A stretch of 32,284 nucleotides of DNA from Bacteroidia bacterium (GTDB lineage: Bacteria; Bacteroidota; Bacteroidia; B-17B0; Aurantibacillaceae): NCBI GenBank assembly GCA_022842625.1, contig JALHPG010000028.1, positions 1-32,284 of the forward strand. Direction: 5' to 3'. Positions 1-7,959 of the stretch are shown one piece after another. The notes under the pieces are model-generated. The model was not told the DNA's origin and made no database searches. It saw only the letters and a list, made by a program, of their open reading frames with translations. The first letter of the stretch is position 1. Each line of letters begins with the position of its first letter. Made by a program: the position numbers and the translations under genes.

Positions 1-2
1 AA

Positions 3-161
3 AAAGGATATGGTTTTATTCGCGATGAAAAATCACAAGAAAGTATATTCTTCCACGTTAACGGATTACTTGGTCCGGTTAAAGAAAAAGATAAAGTTAG
101 CTTTGAAGTAGAAATGGGCCAAAAAGGCTTAAATGCCATTAGAGTTAGCCCTTTGGCATAA
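3..161 (+). CDS. Cold-shock-domain protein, C-terminal part (5' end outside window)
   Basis: The frame is open from the window edge and ends at TAA 159-161, leaving about 52 residues. The visible part begins in the RNP1 motif (KGYGFIRD), continues through RNP2 (SIFFHVN) and ends KVSFEVEMGQKGLNAIRVSPLA-like, which is the second half of a cold-shock (OB-fold) domain. Such domains bind single-stranded RNA or DNA and act as RNA chaperones in the cytoplasm. The GFIRD/QESIFFH wording is, from memory of the family, typical of the roughly 150-residue Bacteroidota form that has a charged lysine-rich N-terminal half before the domain; that half would lie outside the window, so this is inference. A terminator follows 33 bases later. 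Confidence 0.85.
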   Translation, partial: KGYGFIRDEKSQESIFFHVNGLLGPVKEKDKVSFEVEMGQKGLNAIRVSPLA

Positions 162-194
162 TAAATACAATTTCATTTAATAGAATTTAATCAA

Positions 195-224
195 AACGCT
201 AACCCAAAAAGTTGGCGTTTTTTT
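195..224 (+). terminator. Rho-independent terminator after the cold-shock gene
   Basis: Nine-base stem AACGCTAAC (195-203) pairs with GTTGGCGTT (211-219), including one G-U pair, around a 7-base loop, and runs straight into T residues (to 224). Confidence 0.8.
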
Positions 225-361
225 ATTTATACTTTCAAAGCACCAATAATTATATTCTTAAAAAATTACCTCCTAATATTGAACTGTATTTATTATTAAA
301 ACAAATTAATAAGAAGTAGACTGTCACTTCCTTTAAAACAAAAAAAATTAAATTCTTTATG

Positions 362-369
362 TATTTTTG
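362..369 (+). promoter_or_regulatory. Bacteroidota -7 element upstream of the DUF6134-like gene
   Basis: TATTTTTG matches TAnnTTTG exactly and lies 24 bases before the ATG at 394. I see no clear TTTG -33 partner at the usual spacing, so this is a candidate only. Confidence 0.4.
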
Positions 370-393
370 TTCATCTCAAAAAAAAATTAATGA

Positions 394-990
394 ATGAAGA
401 TCAAACTTTTTGTAATATTCATTTTTGGGCTTTTTAATTCGCTTTGGTCACAAAAAACCGAAATTATTTTTGATGTTCATTATAAATCTCGTAAGATTGG
501 AACTATTCATGCCGTTGAACACAGATCGGAAAATCAAACGGTCAAAGGAATAAAAACTATTACAAATACGGAAATTTTAAGAGTTACGATTCATGTTGAA
601 TCGGAGATCAGTGTCATTTATAAAGATAGTGCATTAATTAAAGGCGTAGCCTACCGCCACTCAAATAAAGGGAATGAAAATGTACATTCAACCGTTATTA
701 AAACAAATAATAACACTTACCATATAGAGAGAAACGGAAAAAAAGAAAAATTAGAAGATATAAAAATTAATTTCTGTGATGTTGACCTTTATTTTATCGA
801 ACCCAAAGGAATTGAAAATATCTTTTCCACGATGTACGCAAAAATGTTACCATTAAAATTAGTGAGCCCAGGAAAATATAGGCTGGTAACCCCGGATAAT
901 AAAGACTCTTACTATACCTACACTAACGGAAAACTTATTTTGGTAGAGGCAAATACTGCTTTAGGTAAAGTTCTTTCAAAGCGATTATAA
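394..990 (+). CDS. Exported DUF6134-like protein
   Basis: 198 residues. The N-terminus (MKIKLFVIFIFGLFNSLWSQ) is a Sec signal peptide with predicted cleavage near SQ-KT, so the product is probably periplasmic or outer-membrane associated. The mature part is beta-rich: an opening FDVHYKSRKIGTIHA strand pair, a central Y-x-H segment, then LYFIEPKG, and a closing Y-x-YTNGKLILVE strand. This order matches my recollection of DUF6134, a Bacteroidota family with no established function. It stands alone between a terminator and the promoter of the next gene, so it looks monocistronic. Family assignment is from motif memory, not a search; no catalytic residues are evident. Confidence 0.7.
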   Translation: MKIKLFVIFIFGLFNSLWSQKTEIIFDVHYKSRKIGTIHAVEHRSENQTVKGIKTITNTEILRVTIHVESEISVIYKDSALIKGVAYRHSNKGNENVHSTVIKTNNNTYHIERNGKKEKLEDIKINFCDVDLYFIEPKGIENIFSTMYAKMLPLKLVSPGKYRLVTPDNKDSYYTYTNGKLILVEANTALGKVLSKRL

Positions 991-1035
991 TTCTGTATAT
1001 AATAAGAGGTACTCCTATTTTTACGCTTAATTAAT

Positions 1036-1043
1036 TACCTTTG
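1036..1043 (+). promoter_or_regulatory. Bacteroidota -7 element for the CDF transporter gene
   Basis: TACCTTTG is an exact TAnnTTTG match ending 16 bases before the ATG at 1060. No convincing -33 TTG is visible. Confidence 0.45.
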
Positions 1044-1059
1044 ATTTCATAGATCCAAA

Positions 1060-1929
1060 ATGACAAAAGAACAAACTGCCATAAAAACTACTTATTTCAG
1101 TATTATAGGAAATACAAGTTTAGCTCTGATAAAGGGCGTGGCAGGCTATTTTGGAAATTCTTATGCCTTAATTGCCGATGCTATAGAATCTACCACTGAT
1201 ATTTTCGCATCGTTTTTAGTCTTATTTGGAATTAAATATTCAAACAAACCGGCAGATAAAAACCATCCTTATGGGCATGGACGTGCAGAACCATTGATCA
1301 CATTTTTAGTTGTTGGTTTTTTAATAGCTTCTGCATCGTTTATTGCGCATGAAAGTATTATCAATATACAAACGCCGCACGACCTGCCAAAAACATGGAC
1401 ATTGTTTGTTCTTGGTGCAATAATTATTTGGAAAGAAATTTCGTTTCGTTTGGTATTAAAAAAAAGTAAAGAAACCAACAGCTCGTCTTTAAAAGCAGAT
1501 GCATGGCACCATAGAAGTGATGCGATAACTTCTGTAGCAGCATTTATAGGAATTTCGACCGCATTAATTTTAGGAAAGGGCTATGAATCTGCCGATGATT
1601 GGGCTGCACTTTTCGCATCGGGTTTTATACTTTACAATTGCTATTTAATTTTTAGACCGGCCTTAGGTGAAATAATGGACGAACATTTGTACGACGACCT
1701 GGTTGTTGAAATAAGAAAAGTAGCGCTAACCGTGAACGGGATAAAAGGAACCGAAAAATGTTTTATTCGCAAAGCCGGAATGAAATATCATGTAGATCTG
1801 CATGCAATTGTTGATGCGAACATCACTGTTAAAGAAGGTCATGAAATTGCCCACGACCTAAAAGATACCTTACGAAAAGAAATACTTGAACTAGGGCATG
1901 TTTTAATTCACATTGAACCTAACGAATAA
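1060..1929 (+). CDS. Cation diffusion facilitator (CDF) family divalent-metal/proton antiporter
   Basis: 289 residues, the usual length for a FieF-type CDF protein of the inner membrane, which exports Zn, Fe or similar divalent cations against protons. Hydrophobic segments near residues 12-30, 48-58, 80-97, 115-127, 156-171 and 185-200 fit six helices. The helix-2 metal site reads ADAIESTTD (E43 and D47) and the helix-5 site AWHHRSD (H150 and D154); the conserved loop HPYGHGRAE lies at 69-77. The C-terminal 90 residues form the cytoplasmic dimerisation domain, with histidines at 244, 248, 261, 265, 280 and 284. E43 replaces the His/Asp of well-studied members, so the metal cannot be predicted. 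A 60-bp palindromic repeat follows 21 bases after the stop. Confidence 0.93.
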   Translation: MTKEQTAIKTTYFSIIGNTSLALIKGVAGYFGNSYALIADAIESTTDIFASFLVLFGIKYSNKPADKNHPYGHGRAEPLITFLVVGFLIASASFIAHESIINIQTPHDLPKTWTLFVLGAIIIWKEISFRLVLKKSKETNSSSLKADAWHHRSDAITSVAAFIGISTALILGKGYESADDWAALFASGFILYNCYLIFRPALGEIMDEHLYDDLVVEIRKVALTVNGIKGTEKCFIRKAGMKYHVDLHAIVDANITVKEGHEIAHDLKDTLRKEILELGHVLIHIEPNE

Positions 1930-1950
1930 TATAAATAACCTTTGATACAA

Positions 1951-2010
1951 TGTCATTTCGACGAAAGGAGAAATCTCTTTAATAAGATCCTTCACTTCGG
2001 TAGGATGACA
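1951..2010. repeat. 60-bp imperfect palindrome, dispersed intergenic repeat (copy 1)
   Basis: The left arm starts TGTCATTTCGACGAAAGGAG and the right arm ends TAGGATGACA, so the ends pair (TGTCAT/ATGACA) and the interior pairs imperfectly. The 13012-13069 copy shares the TGTCAT ends and the GATCCTTC core. It lies just 3' of the CDF gene. Such elements are common between genes in Bacteroidota and can fold in the 3' untranslated RNA. Confidence 0.75.
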
Positions 2011-2055
2011 TTCGAAAAAGAGGCACAACATTTGTAAGTAAAAACTAAAAAACAA

Positions 2056-2520
2056 ATGAGAACATACTTTGTAGTAATTTTATTTACACTTTTTAACATC
2101 AAAAATTTTGCTCAGTTAGCCAATGTTGATGCAAATATTAAAAAATTAAACAACAGTCAATTTATTATCATCCACGGCGACAGGCCAATGTTTGAAATGA
2201 AAAGTAGCGCTGCTTTAAAATTAAAAAAAGCAGGAAAGCGTGCTACTCCAAAACTAATATTAGCATTGGAAGATTCTACAAAAGTAATTATGGCACATTT
2301 AACCTTATGTCATATTTATTTTAATGTTGCAACCTTTGCGGGTCCAAAAGAAAAAACTATTAACGATAATACCATTTATTATTATTTCTTAGGCCAGCAA
2401 AACGGAGAAGGCTTAATAATTAGCGAAACGAAAAAAAATGGTAGTTATAAAATGTACATTGAACCTGAAAATTTAAAAACAATTATTAGTTTTTGGAAAA
2501 AATATACTTCAAAAAAATAA
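2056..2520 (+). CDS. Exported protein of unknown function
   Basis: 154 residues. I do not recognise the family. Residues 1-20 (MRTYFVVILFTLFNIKNFAQ) are a clear signal peptide. The mature protein is basic and begins with a predicted helix (LANVDANIKKLNNSQF), then a short strand (FIIIHGD), a lysine-rich stretch (KLKKAGKRATPKLILALEDS) that could form a HEAT-like helical hairpin, and a final segment with YYYFLGQQNGEG and a helix near KTIISFWKKY. No cysteines suitable for a cofactor site and no enzyme motif are visible. It follows the palindromic repeat and precedes the AHSA1 gene by 63 bases with a possible promoter between (TATTTTTA, 2550-2557), so it is probably its own unit. Confidence 0.65.
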   Translation: MRTYFVVILFTLFNIKNFAQLANVDANIKKLNNSQFIIIHGDRPMFEMKSSAALKLKKAGKRATPKLILALEDSTKVIMAHLTLCHIYFNVATFAGPKEKTINDNTIYYYFLGQQNGEGLIISETKKNGSYKMYIEPENLKTIISFWKKYTSKK

Positions 2521-2583
2521 ATGTAAAATTCTCAAAAAAATAAAATCCGTATTTTTACTTTAACCAAAAAATGTTTAGATAAA

Positions 2584-3030
2584 ATGACACCATTACTCAT
2601 TAAAAACACAATTACCATTAACGCTCCGGTTTCAAAAGTTTGGAATGCGTTGATCGATCCTGAGCAAACAAAAAAATACATGTTTGGCTGCGAAACAGTA
2701 TCAGAATGGAAAGTAGGAAGTTCTTTATTATGGAAAGGAAGCTATGACGGTAAAGAAATGGTGTTTGTAAAAGGATCTATTTTGGAATTAATACCTGAAA
2801 AACTTTTAAAATACACTACCTTCGATCCTAACTCAACAATTGCAGATGTTCCTGAGAATTACCTGACCGTAACTTATGAATTAGAAACCCTAAACGGACA
2901 AACTGTTTTTACTGTTACGCAAGGCGATTACAATAAAGTTGCAGAAGGAGAAAAAAGATATAAAGAATCTTACAATAACGGCCAAGGCTGGGATCCAATT
3001 TTAGTTGAGATAAAAAAACTTGTAGAATAA
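2584..3030 (+). CDS. SRPBCC (START-like/AHSA1) domain protein
   Basis: 148 residues forming a single helix-grip fold. The N-terminal strand and first helix read ITINAPVSKVWNALIDPEQTKKYM, the standard AHSA1 opening; a W-x-VGSSLLWKG hairpin follows near residues 42-51, then LELIPEKLLKYTTFDP, and the C-terminal helix contains NNGQGWDPILVEIKKLV. These cytoplasmic proteins enclose a hydrophobic cavity; characterised relatives bind lipids or act as Hsp90 co-chaperones in eukaryotes, but bacterial members mostly have unknown ligands. Sixteen bases separate it from the acidic protein gene at 3047, so the two are probably cotranscribed. The near-consensus -7 element TATTTTTA at 2550-2557 may drive both. 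Confidence 0.85.
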   Translation: MTPLLIKNTITINAPVSKVWNALIDPEQTKKYMFGCETVSEWKVGSSLLWKGSYDGKEMVFVKGSILELIPEKLLKYTTFDPNSTIADVPENYLTVTYELETLNGQTVFTVTQGDYNKVAEGEKRYKESYNNGQGWDPILVEIKKLVE

Positions 3031-3046
3031 TTTAAAAAATAAGAAC

Positions 3047-3514
3047 ATGGAGTCATTAAAAGAATTAGAGTTTATAGATAAAATTGAAGATAATTTTCCG
3101 TTTGAAAATTATGTTGAAAGCGTAAAATTAATTGATGAAGCTATCAAGATCTCGCCAAACTCGGTATTTGCAGTAATTGAAGAAATTTGCAAAGCGGCCG
3201 ATGAAGAAGGATTGCCGGAAGAAGCGCTAATAAATTTATTAAAGAATATCGATAAAAAATTTGATCATCCTTTAAGAAAACTTATTCTTGAAACTGCTCA
3301 AAATATTATTTTGGAAGAAGAGCTAACGTTGGATGAAACCATTGCTAATATGGAATTAGTAAGAGAGCATCCGCAACAATACGCTGCATTAAGTATTATT
3401 TATTTTTCGATCGATGACGAAGACGGAAAATTAGAAAGCGTTTGGAATAGCATTACTACCGAATGGAATGGTGGTGATTCTTTGTTTGAAGAAGATGAAG
3501 AGGAAAATGATTAA
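3047..3514 (+). CDS. Acidic helical protein of unknown function
   Basis: 155 residues with no signal peptide or membrane segment, hence probably cytoplasmic. It is strongly acidic: many paired Asp/Glu residues throughout and an all-acidic tail (FEEDEEEND). The predicted structure is mostly helices, with segments such as SVFAVIEEICKAADEEGLPEEALINLL and HPLRKLILETAQNII resembling a helical-repeat bundle. I do not recognise the family. It is placed 16 bases after the AHSA1 gene and ends 15 bases before a strong hairpin terminator, so it is the last gene of a likely two-gene operon; a role as partner of the AHSA1 protein is possible but only inferred from position. Confidence 0.7.
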   Translation: MESLKELEFIDKIEDNFPFENYVESVKLIDEAIKISPNSVFAVIEEICKAADEEGLPEEALINLLKNIDKKFDHPLRKLILETAQNIILEEELTLDETIANMELVREHPQQYAALSIIYFSIDDEDGKLESVWNSITTEWNGGDSLFEEDEEEND

Positions 3515-3529
3515 CTGATCTATAATTTT

Positions 3530-3581
3530 AACTCTAGTAATATTTTTCTATGGTCAAGTATTGCTAGAGTTGTTGTTTTTT
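3530..3581 (+). terminator. Terminator after the AHSA1/acidic-protein operon
   Basis: A 13-base stem, AACTCTAGTAATA (3530-3542) with TATTGCTAGAGTT (3559-3571), has a single G-U pair, a 16-base loop and a GTTGTTTTTT tail. The opposite-strand TPM gene ends at 3590, so it may also separate the convergent units. Confidence 0.75.
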
Positions 3582-3589
3582 GAAATAAA

Positions 3590-4363
3590 TTACCAACTTC
3601 CACCAGAGCCGCCGCCGCCGGAACTGCCGCCACCAAAGCCGCCAAAACCTCCACCGCCGCCAGATCTTCCTCCACCGAATCCGCCTCCGCCAAAACCTCC
3701 ACCCCAAAAAATAGTACTTCCGCCTCTAGAAAAAGTTCTTCCGCCACCGCCACCAAAAAATCCTTTTATAATAAAAATTATTATAATGATTATTATAATG
3801 ATGATCGTACCCGGTTTAATTTGTTTCCCATTTGAATTACGGCGCGAATAATCTTCTTTATTGATCTCACCTTTAGCCAATTTCATTAAAACATCCGTTG
3901 CCTTATCAAGAGCGGTAAAATTATCGCCACTCTTTAAATAGGGATACATTTCGTTCTCACGAATACGTTTGGTCGTTAAGTCAGGAATGGCACCCTCTAA
4001 TCCATATCCAATAGCTATAAAGAGGTCTCTTCCTCCTGCCCCACCGGTTGGTTTTACTAAAATAACAATGCCATTATTAGATTCTTTTTTACCAACACCC
4101 CATTCGTTAATTATTTTTGTAGCGTAATCTGCCGCATCTGTACCATTAAGATCATCAACAATAACAACACAAATTTGATTAGAGGTTTGATTACTGAACT
4201 GCTCCAACTTTTCCTCTAAAATTTGTGCTTGATCTGAACTTAAAAAATCAGGAAACTCTTTTGAAAGATTATTGTAAAGTTTTTGAGGACTTGGTCGTTG
4301 TGCTATCTGAGCTGAAACAAAAACAGCTAAAAATAAAAATATGGCACTTAAAATTTTGCGCAT
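3590..4363 (-). CDS. TPM-domain (YgcG-like) membrane protein with glycine-rich tail
   Basis: 257 residues. A signal peptide (cleaved near VSAQ) is followed by a TPM/repair-of-photosystem domain at about 35-165, recognisable from the helix LSSDQAQILEEKLEQF, the strand ICVVIVDDLNG and the NGIVILVKP and AIGYGLEGAIPD segments. A membrane segment at about 187-200 is unusual: ten consecutive isoleucines, then Phe and two more. The last 55 residues are almost all Gly, Phe and Ser and end in Trp, as is common in this family. The predicted topology is domain outside the membrane and tail in the cytoplasm. It begins 1 base after the stop of the second TPM gene and completes a lemA-TPM-TPM cluster, a conserved Bacteroidota arrangement of uncertain envelope-related function. 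Confidence 0.88.
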   Translation of the reverse strand: MRKILSAIFLFLAVFVSAQIAQRPSPQKLYNNLSKEFPDFLSSDQAQILEEKLEQFSNQTSNQICVVIVDDLNGTDAADYATKIINEWGVGKKESNNGIVILVKPTGGAGGRDLFIAIGYGLEGAIPDLTTKRIRENEMYPYLKSGDNFTALDKATDVLMKLAKGEINKEDYSRRNSNGKQIKPGTIIIIIIIIIIFIIKGFFGGGGGRTFSRGGSTIFWGGGFGGGGFGGGRSGGGGGFGGFGGGSSGGGGSGGSW

Positions 4364-4364
4364 G

Positions 4365-4799
4365 CTAATAAGAAATAGTATTGGTTAATTCATTCTTATC
4401 ATCGCTCTGTCTTGGAAAAAATTTCCCTAATTGCTCACCGCACTCTATGATACATTCAGACAATGCTTCGGCTTTTTTATTTTCTTTAAATTTTTGGATC
4501 AGTTGACTAACAACTTTTTGCCAGAATTCATTGCCCAGCTTTTGATGAATACCTTCATCGCCAACAACAGCAACCTTTCGGCTAAACGTTGCGATATAAA
4601 TTAAAACGCCATTCCGTTCGTTTGTTTGGTGCATTTTTAATTTAGTAAATACTTTTTCGGCAGCTTTTATTTCGTTTCCAAAACAAAAATTAGAAATATG
4701 CAAACGTATTTCGCCCGATGTTTTTAACTCAGCAGTGGCGATCGCATCTACTAATAGCTGCTGTTCTTGCTTATCGAAAAAATTACGGGCTGTTACCAT
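4365..4799 (-). CDS. TPM-domain protein, short soluble form
   Basis: 144 residues without a signal peptide. The whole protein is one TPM domain: the first helix FDKQEQQLLVDAIATAELKT, strand GEIRLHI, helix AAEKVFTKLKMHQTNERNG, strand VLIYIATFSRKVAVVGD, then GIHQKLGNEFWQKVVSQLI and a final helix ending CGEQLGKFFP. The lack of a signal contrasts with the exported TPM protein encoded next to it, so if the assignment is right this copy stays in the cytoplasm or enters by another route. Its start follows lemA by 60 bases containing a 9-bp hairpin, and its stop is 1 base from the next start, which suggests translational coupling. Function in this family is not settled. Confidence 0.87.
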   Translation of the reverse strand: MVTARNFFDKQEQQLLVDAIATAELKTSGEIRLHISNFCFGNEIKAAEKVFTKLKMHQTNERNGVLIYIATFSRKVAVVGDEGIHQKLGNEFWQKVVSQLIQKFKENKKAEALSECIIECGEQLGKFFPRQSDDKNELTNTISY

Positions 4800-4820
4800 T
4801 TACGATTTGGAAATTATTAA

Positions 4821-4848
4821 TAACCCCGACAACTAATTATCGGGGTTA
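4821..4848 (-). other. Hairpin between lemA and the TPM genes
   Basis: A perfect 9-bp stem (TAACCCCGA 4821-4829 with TCGGGGTTA 4840-4848) and 10-base loop. On the transcribed strand no U-run follows directly, so it may be an mRNA stabiliser or processing site that changes the lemA:TPM ratio rather than a full terminator. Confidence 0.55.
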
Positions 4849-4859
4849 AAATTTACTTA

Positions 4860-5414
4860 TTAGAATTCTACTTTAGGTGCATTCTCTGAACCTGCAGATT
4901 CTTTAAATCCGGTTTTCTTAGCAAACGTTTCTTTATTTAAGAACATGCTATTAAAAAATCCACGAATGTGGGAGTTAAATTCTTTTACTGATTGGTTATA
5001 ATTTTGACGTGCCACAGCAATTCTATTCTCTGTGCCTTCTAGTTGCGTTTGAAGGTCGCTGAAATTTTGAGTTGAACGAATTTGAGGATATGCCTCAAAT
5101 GCTAAATTTATAGCTGCATTTATCTGCTTACCGGCAATATCCATATCTTCAGGAGTTTTTGCCTTAACAATACCCGCACGAGCTTCGGTAACTTGAGTTA
5201 AAATACCTTTTTCGTTTGCTGCAGCACCCTTAACAGTGGCCACTAATTGCGGAATAAGATCTGCTCTTCTTTGATAAGTTGCGCCAACATCACTCCATTT
5301 TTCGTCTACATTTTCTTGTAAAGAAACAGCGGTGTTATAAGAACCTCTATACATCATAAAAATAATAAGTGCCAAAAGCACTAAAACTCCTCCGATTACT
5401 AAACCTTTTTTCAT
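4860..5414 (-). CDS. lemA: LemA family protein
   Basis: 184 residues, standard LemA length. A single membrane helix at about 4-22 (GLVIGGVLVLLALIIFMMY) anchors the protein with a short N-terminus, and the rest is the LemA helical domain: NTAVSLQENVDEKWSDVGATYQRRADLIPQLV-type opening, EKGILTQVTEARAG, and the conserved closing NxSVKEFNSHIRGFF followed by a lysine/phenylalanine-rich turn. It is the first gene of the lemA-TPM-TPM set. A near-consensus -7 element, TATCTTTA on the minus strand at 5438-5445, lies 23 bases upstream. LemA proteins are widespread envelope proteins of uncertain biochemical function; pairing with TPM proteins is an established genomic association. Confidence 0.95.
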   Translation of the reverse strand: MKKGLVIGGVLVLLALIIFMMYRGSYNTAVSLQENVDEKWSDVGATYQRRADLIPQLVATVKGAAANEKGILTQVTEARAGIVKAKTPEDMDIAGKQINAAINLAFEAYPQIRSTQNFSDLQTQLEGTENRIAVARQNYNQSVKEFNSHIRGFFNSMFLNKETFAKKTGFKESAGSENAPKVEF

Positions 5415-5590
5415 TTTTTATCTTTTAAATTTTAACGTAAAGATACTAGTAAAAGCATTCCTTAACAGGGTATTAACAAAATTTCTCTAAGTTCACAATT
5501 TTACAATGTCAAATTTTCACTTAACACTCAGATTACTTATATTTATTTAACGAAAATGCCGGCATTATAACCTAATTTAAAATTGACCAA

Positions 5591-6850
5591 ATGAACAGCA
5601 AACGTAATTTTTTAAAATCATTACTTCTAACAGCAACACTACCTTTAACTGTAAAAGCAAAAAATATTATGGAAGAATTACCCGTTGGATGGACCAAAGA
5701 GGAAACTGATGATTATTGGCAAACCATTCGCAATGATTATAAATTAAAACCAGATTACATTAACCTTGAGAATGGCTATTACAGTATTATGTCTCAACCG
5801 GTGTTAAACGGTTATTTAAAAGACCTGCAAACAATAAACATGGAAGGCTCTTATTACATGAGAACCGTGCAGTATGAAAACAAACATAGATCTAAGGAAC
5901 GGCTGGCAACATTGCTGGGATGTTCTGGTGAGGAACTTATAATTACGCGCAACACAACAGAATCGTTAGATACCATCATTTCAGGAATTGACTGGAAAGC
6001 AGGCGATGAAGCAATAATGGCTGAACAGGATTACGGCAGCATGTTAGACATGTTCAAACAACAAGCCAACCGATATGGAATGGTAAACAAATTAATTTCA
6101 TTACCGCTAAATCCTCAAAACGATGATGAAATTATTAAACTATATGAAAACGCAATCACCTCAAAAACAAAATTGATCATGATCTGCCATATGATAAATA
6201 TTACCGGTCAAATATTACCTGTAAAAAAGATCTGCGACATGGCTCATAGCAAAGGGGTTGAAGTGATGGTAGACGGCGCTCATGCCGTTTCGCATATTGA
6301 TTTTAAAATTAGCGAACTGAATTGTGACTATTACGGTAGCAGTTTACACAAATGGCTAGGGGTGCCGCTTGGTGTTGGAATTTTATATGTAAAAAAAGAA
6401 AAGATAAAACAGATCTGGCCTTTATTTGGAGAGTATGGTTTTAAAGAAGATGAGATCCGAAAACTTAATCACACCGGAACTATTTCTGTTGCTTCAGACA
6501 TTGCCATCAACCATGCAATAGATTATAATAATGCAATGGGAATAAAACGAAAAGAAGACCGTCTGCGTTTTTTACAAAATTATTGGACCAGCAAGATCAA
6601 AGACGTAAAAAACATTCAATTAAATACACCAACTGATCCTCAAAGAAGTTGCGCCATTGCCAATGTTGGCATTGAAGATCTTAAACCTTCAGAATTAGCT
6701 AAGATCCTTTTACATAAATATAAGATCTGGACCGTTGCTATTGATACATCCAATGTACACGGGGTGCGCATAACGCCGCATGTTTACACTACCACCAATG
6801 ATTTGGATAAATTTGTAAAGGCGTTAAAAGAGATCGCAAAACTTTATTAA
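5591..6850 (+). CDS. Class V aminotransferase-fold PLP enzyme, isopenicillin-N-epimerase-like
   Basis: 419 residues. The fold-type I PLP pattern is complete: ITRNTTESLDTI near 118-130 binds the phosphate, D228 in MVDGAHAVSHIDF contacts the pyridine nitrogen, and K254 in GSSLHKWLGVPLGVG is the Schiff-base lysine. This order and the His before the Lys are typical of the isopenicillin-N epimerase/cysteine-desulfurase-like group; the actual substrate cannot be told. The N-terminus (NSKRNFLKSLLLTATLPLTV) looks like a Tat-type signal with a Lys-Arg pair in place of Arg-Arg, so the enzyme may be exported to the periplasm already folded. It is transcribed away from lemA and no operon partner is evident. 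Confidence 0.88.
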   Translation: MNSKRNFLKSLLLTATLPLTVKAKNIMEELPVGWTKEETDDYWQTIRNDYKLKPDYINLENGYYSIMSQPVLNGYLKDLQTINMEGSYYMRTVQYENKHRSKERLATLLGCSGEELIITRNTTESLDTIISGIDWKAGDEAIMAEQDYGSMLDMFKQQANRYGMVNKLISLPLNPQNDDEIIKLYENAITSKTKLIMICHMINITGQILPVKKICDMAHSKGVEVMVDGAHAVSHIDFKISELNCDYYGSSLHKWLGVPLGVGILYVKKEKIKQIWPLFGEYGFKEDEIRKLNHTGTISVASDIAINHAIDYNNAMGIKRKEDRLRFLQNYWTSKIKDVKNIQLNTPTDPQRSCAIANVGIEDLKPSELAKILLHKYKIWTVAIDTSNVHGVRITPHVYTTTNDLDKFVKALKEIAKLY

Positions 6851-7172
6851 TTATTTTTTCAAATAATTAATAAAAAAATAATTCAAATTCTATTACTTAA
6901 GGCTTGATATTTCCTGGAAATTCAATGGTGACTCGCGCATTTTTGGTTATTAACTTTTTTAAAGTTTAAAACTTTGTGCAATAAAAACCGAACCTTTTAA
7001 AATTACCACCGTACAAGAAGGTAACTCTAAACCCAAACATACCCAATACCCTCGTCTATCCAAATAATAGTAGGGGCTGGTAAAAAAAAAGCACTAAATC
7101 TCTAACAGTAATTATTAAAAATTTAAAACTTAATTAAAATGAAAAATTTCAACTACTTAAACCCTATGTGTT
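6851..7172 (+). other. 322-base intergenic region: weak terminator and long leader
   Basis: No gene is supported here. At 6851-6881 an all-AT stem (TTATTTTTT with AAAAAATAA) is a weak candidate terminator for the aminotransferase gene. TTTG at 6942-6945 and AAACTTTG at 6969-6976 are 23 bases apart and could be a poor promoter. A stem of CCCT/AGGG and CTAT/ATAG lies near 7051-7076. If the promoter is right, the next gene has a leader of roughly 190 bases. Confidence 0.4.
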
Positions 7173-7796
7173 ATGAAAACAAATTTTTACCTACCAACAT
7201 TGTTGGCAGTTATCATTCAGGTAATGGTAAGCGGCCAAACACAAGACAACCAAATTACACAGATCAGAAAAACATTGATCAGTAATGAAAGTGCTGTTGT
7301 TAATGTAACCTATAGCATAAAATCAAACTCAATAAATCTTTTAGACTTGGTAAAAGAAGCCAAGGAACTAAACAATACCTCGCAGACATTTAAAGACGCT
7401 GCAAAAACAAAAAAAGGTGACGAAAAAAAAGAGTTACTTAACGAAGCGCTATTCTTCGAAAAACAATTTGTGATCAAACAAATTGAGATATCAGAAATAT
7501 TAGCAAAACAAACCTACCAAAAACTGTATCAAAACAGAAACTACATTGGCCTTTTAATGAAAACCATTAAAAACGATGAGTACACCACCAATTTAGCAAA
7601 TAACCTAAATTCTGAAGCTGAAAAATTTATCAGAATGGCAAAAGAAATGCGTGAAGAAGCAAATGCACAGCCTAATAACGTATCTAAATTAGGTAACCTG
7701 ACAAATGCAGAAGACGAAGAAGTGGTAGCCTTAAATAAACAACAACAGGTTTTTGATATTATAGAACGGGTTAATCCAAAAGTTACTATTCGTTAA
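7173..7796 (+). CDS. Exported helical protein of unknown function
   Basis: 207 residues. I do not recognise it. Residues 1-22 (ending VMVSGQ) are a signal peptide. The mature protein is almost wholly helical and rich in Lys, Asn and Glu, with coiled-coil-like stretches such as DLVKEAKELNNTSQTF, KKGDEKKELLNEALFFEKQ and EAEKFIRMAKEMREEAN; there are no cysteines or obvious catalytic residues. It could be a periplasmic scaffold or helical-bundle protein, but that is inference. A strong terminator follows, so it is monocistronic. An out-of-frame ATG at 7139 opens a 48-codon frame that overlaps the start; the signal peptide supports the 7173 start. Confidence 0.7.
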   Translation: MKTNFYLPTLLAVIIQVMVSGQTQDNQITQIRKTLISNESAVVNVTYSIKSNSINLLDLVKEAKELNNTSQTFKDAAKTKKGDEKKELLNEALFFEKQFVIKQIEISEILAKQTYQKLYQNRNYIGLLMKTIKNDEYTTNLANNLNSEAEKFIRMAKEMREEANAQPNNVSKLGNLTNAEDEEVVALNKQQQVFDIIERVNPKVTIR

Positions 7797-7874
7797 TTAA
7801 ATATATTTAAACAGTTAGTTAATCGTTAAGCTTGTTTTCTTTAATAATTCAAGTCATAAGGTCAAACTGTTTAG

Positions 7875-7915
7875 CAAAACCTATTTACTTAAAAGTAAAT
7901 AGGTTTTGTTTTTTT
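7875..7915 (+). terminator. Strong rho-independent terminator
   Basis: A perfect 16-bp stem (7875-7890 with 7893-7908) has an effectively four-base loop and is followed by seven T residues. Confidence 0.9.
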
Positions 7916-7959
7916 AATTTCATAGTTTTATATATACAAAAAACTAAAACTTAAACACT

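Noticed and set aside
3561-3851. Proline-rich frame on the plus strand
   Set aside because: It is the antisense of the glycine-rich tail of the TPM protein, which has a complete domain structure.
7139-7285. 48-codon frame overlapping the start of the gene at 7173
   Set aside because: It is out of frame, shares most of its length with a well-supported exported protein, and shows no domain or signal peptide.
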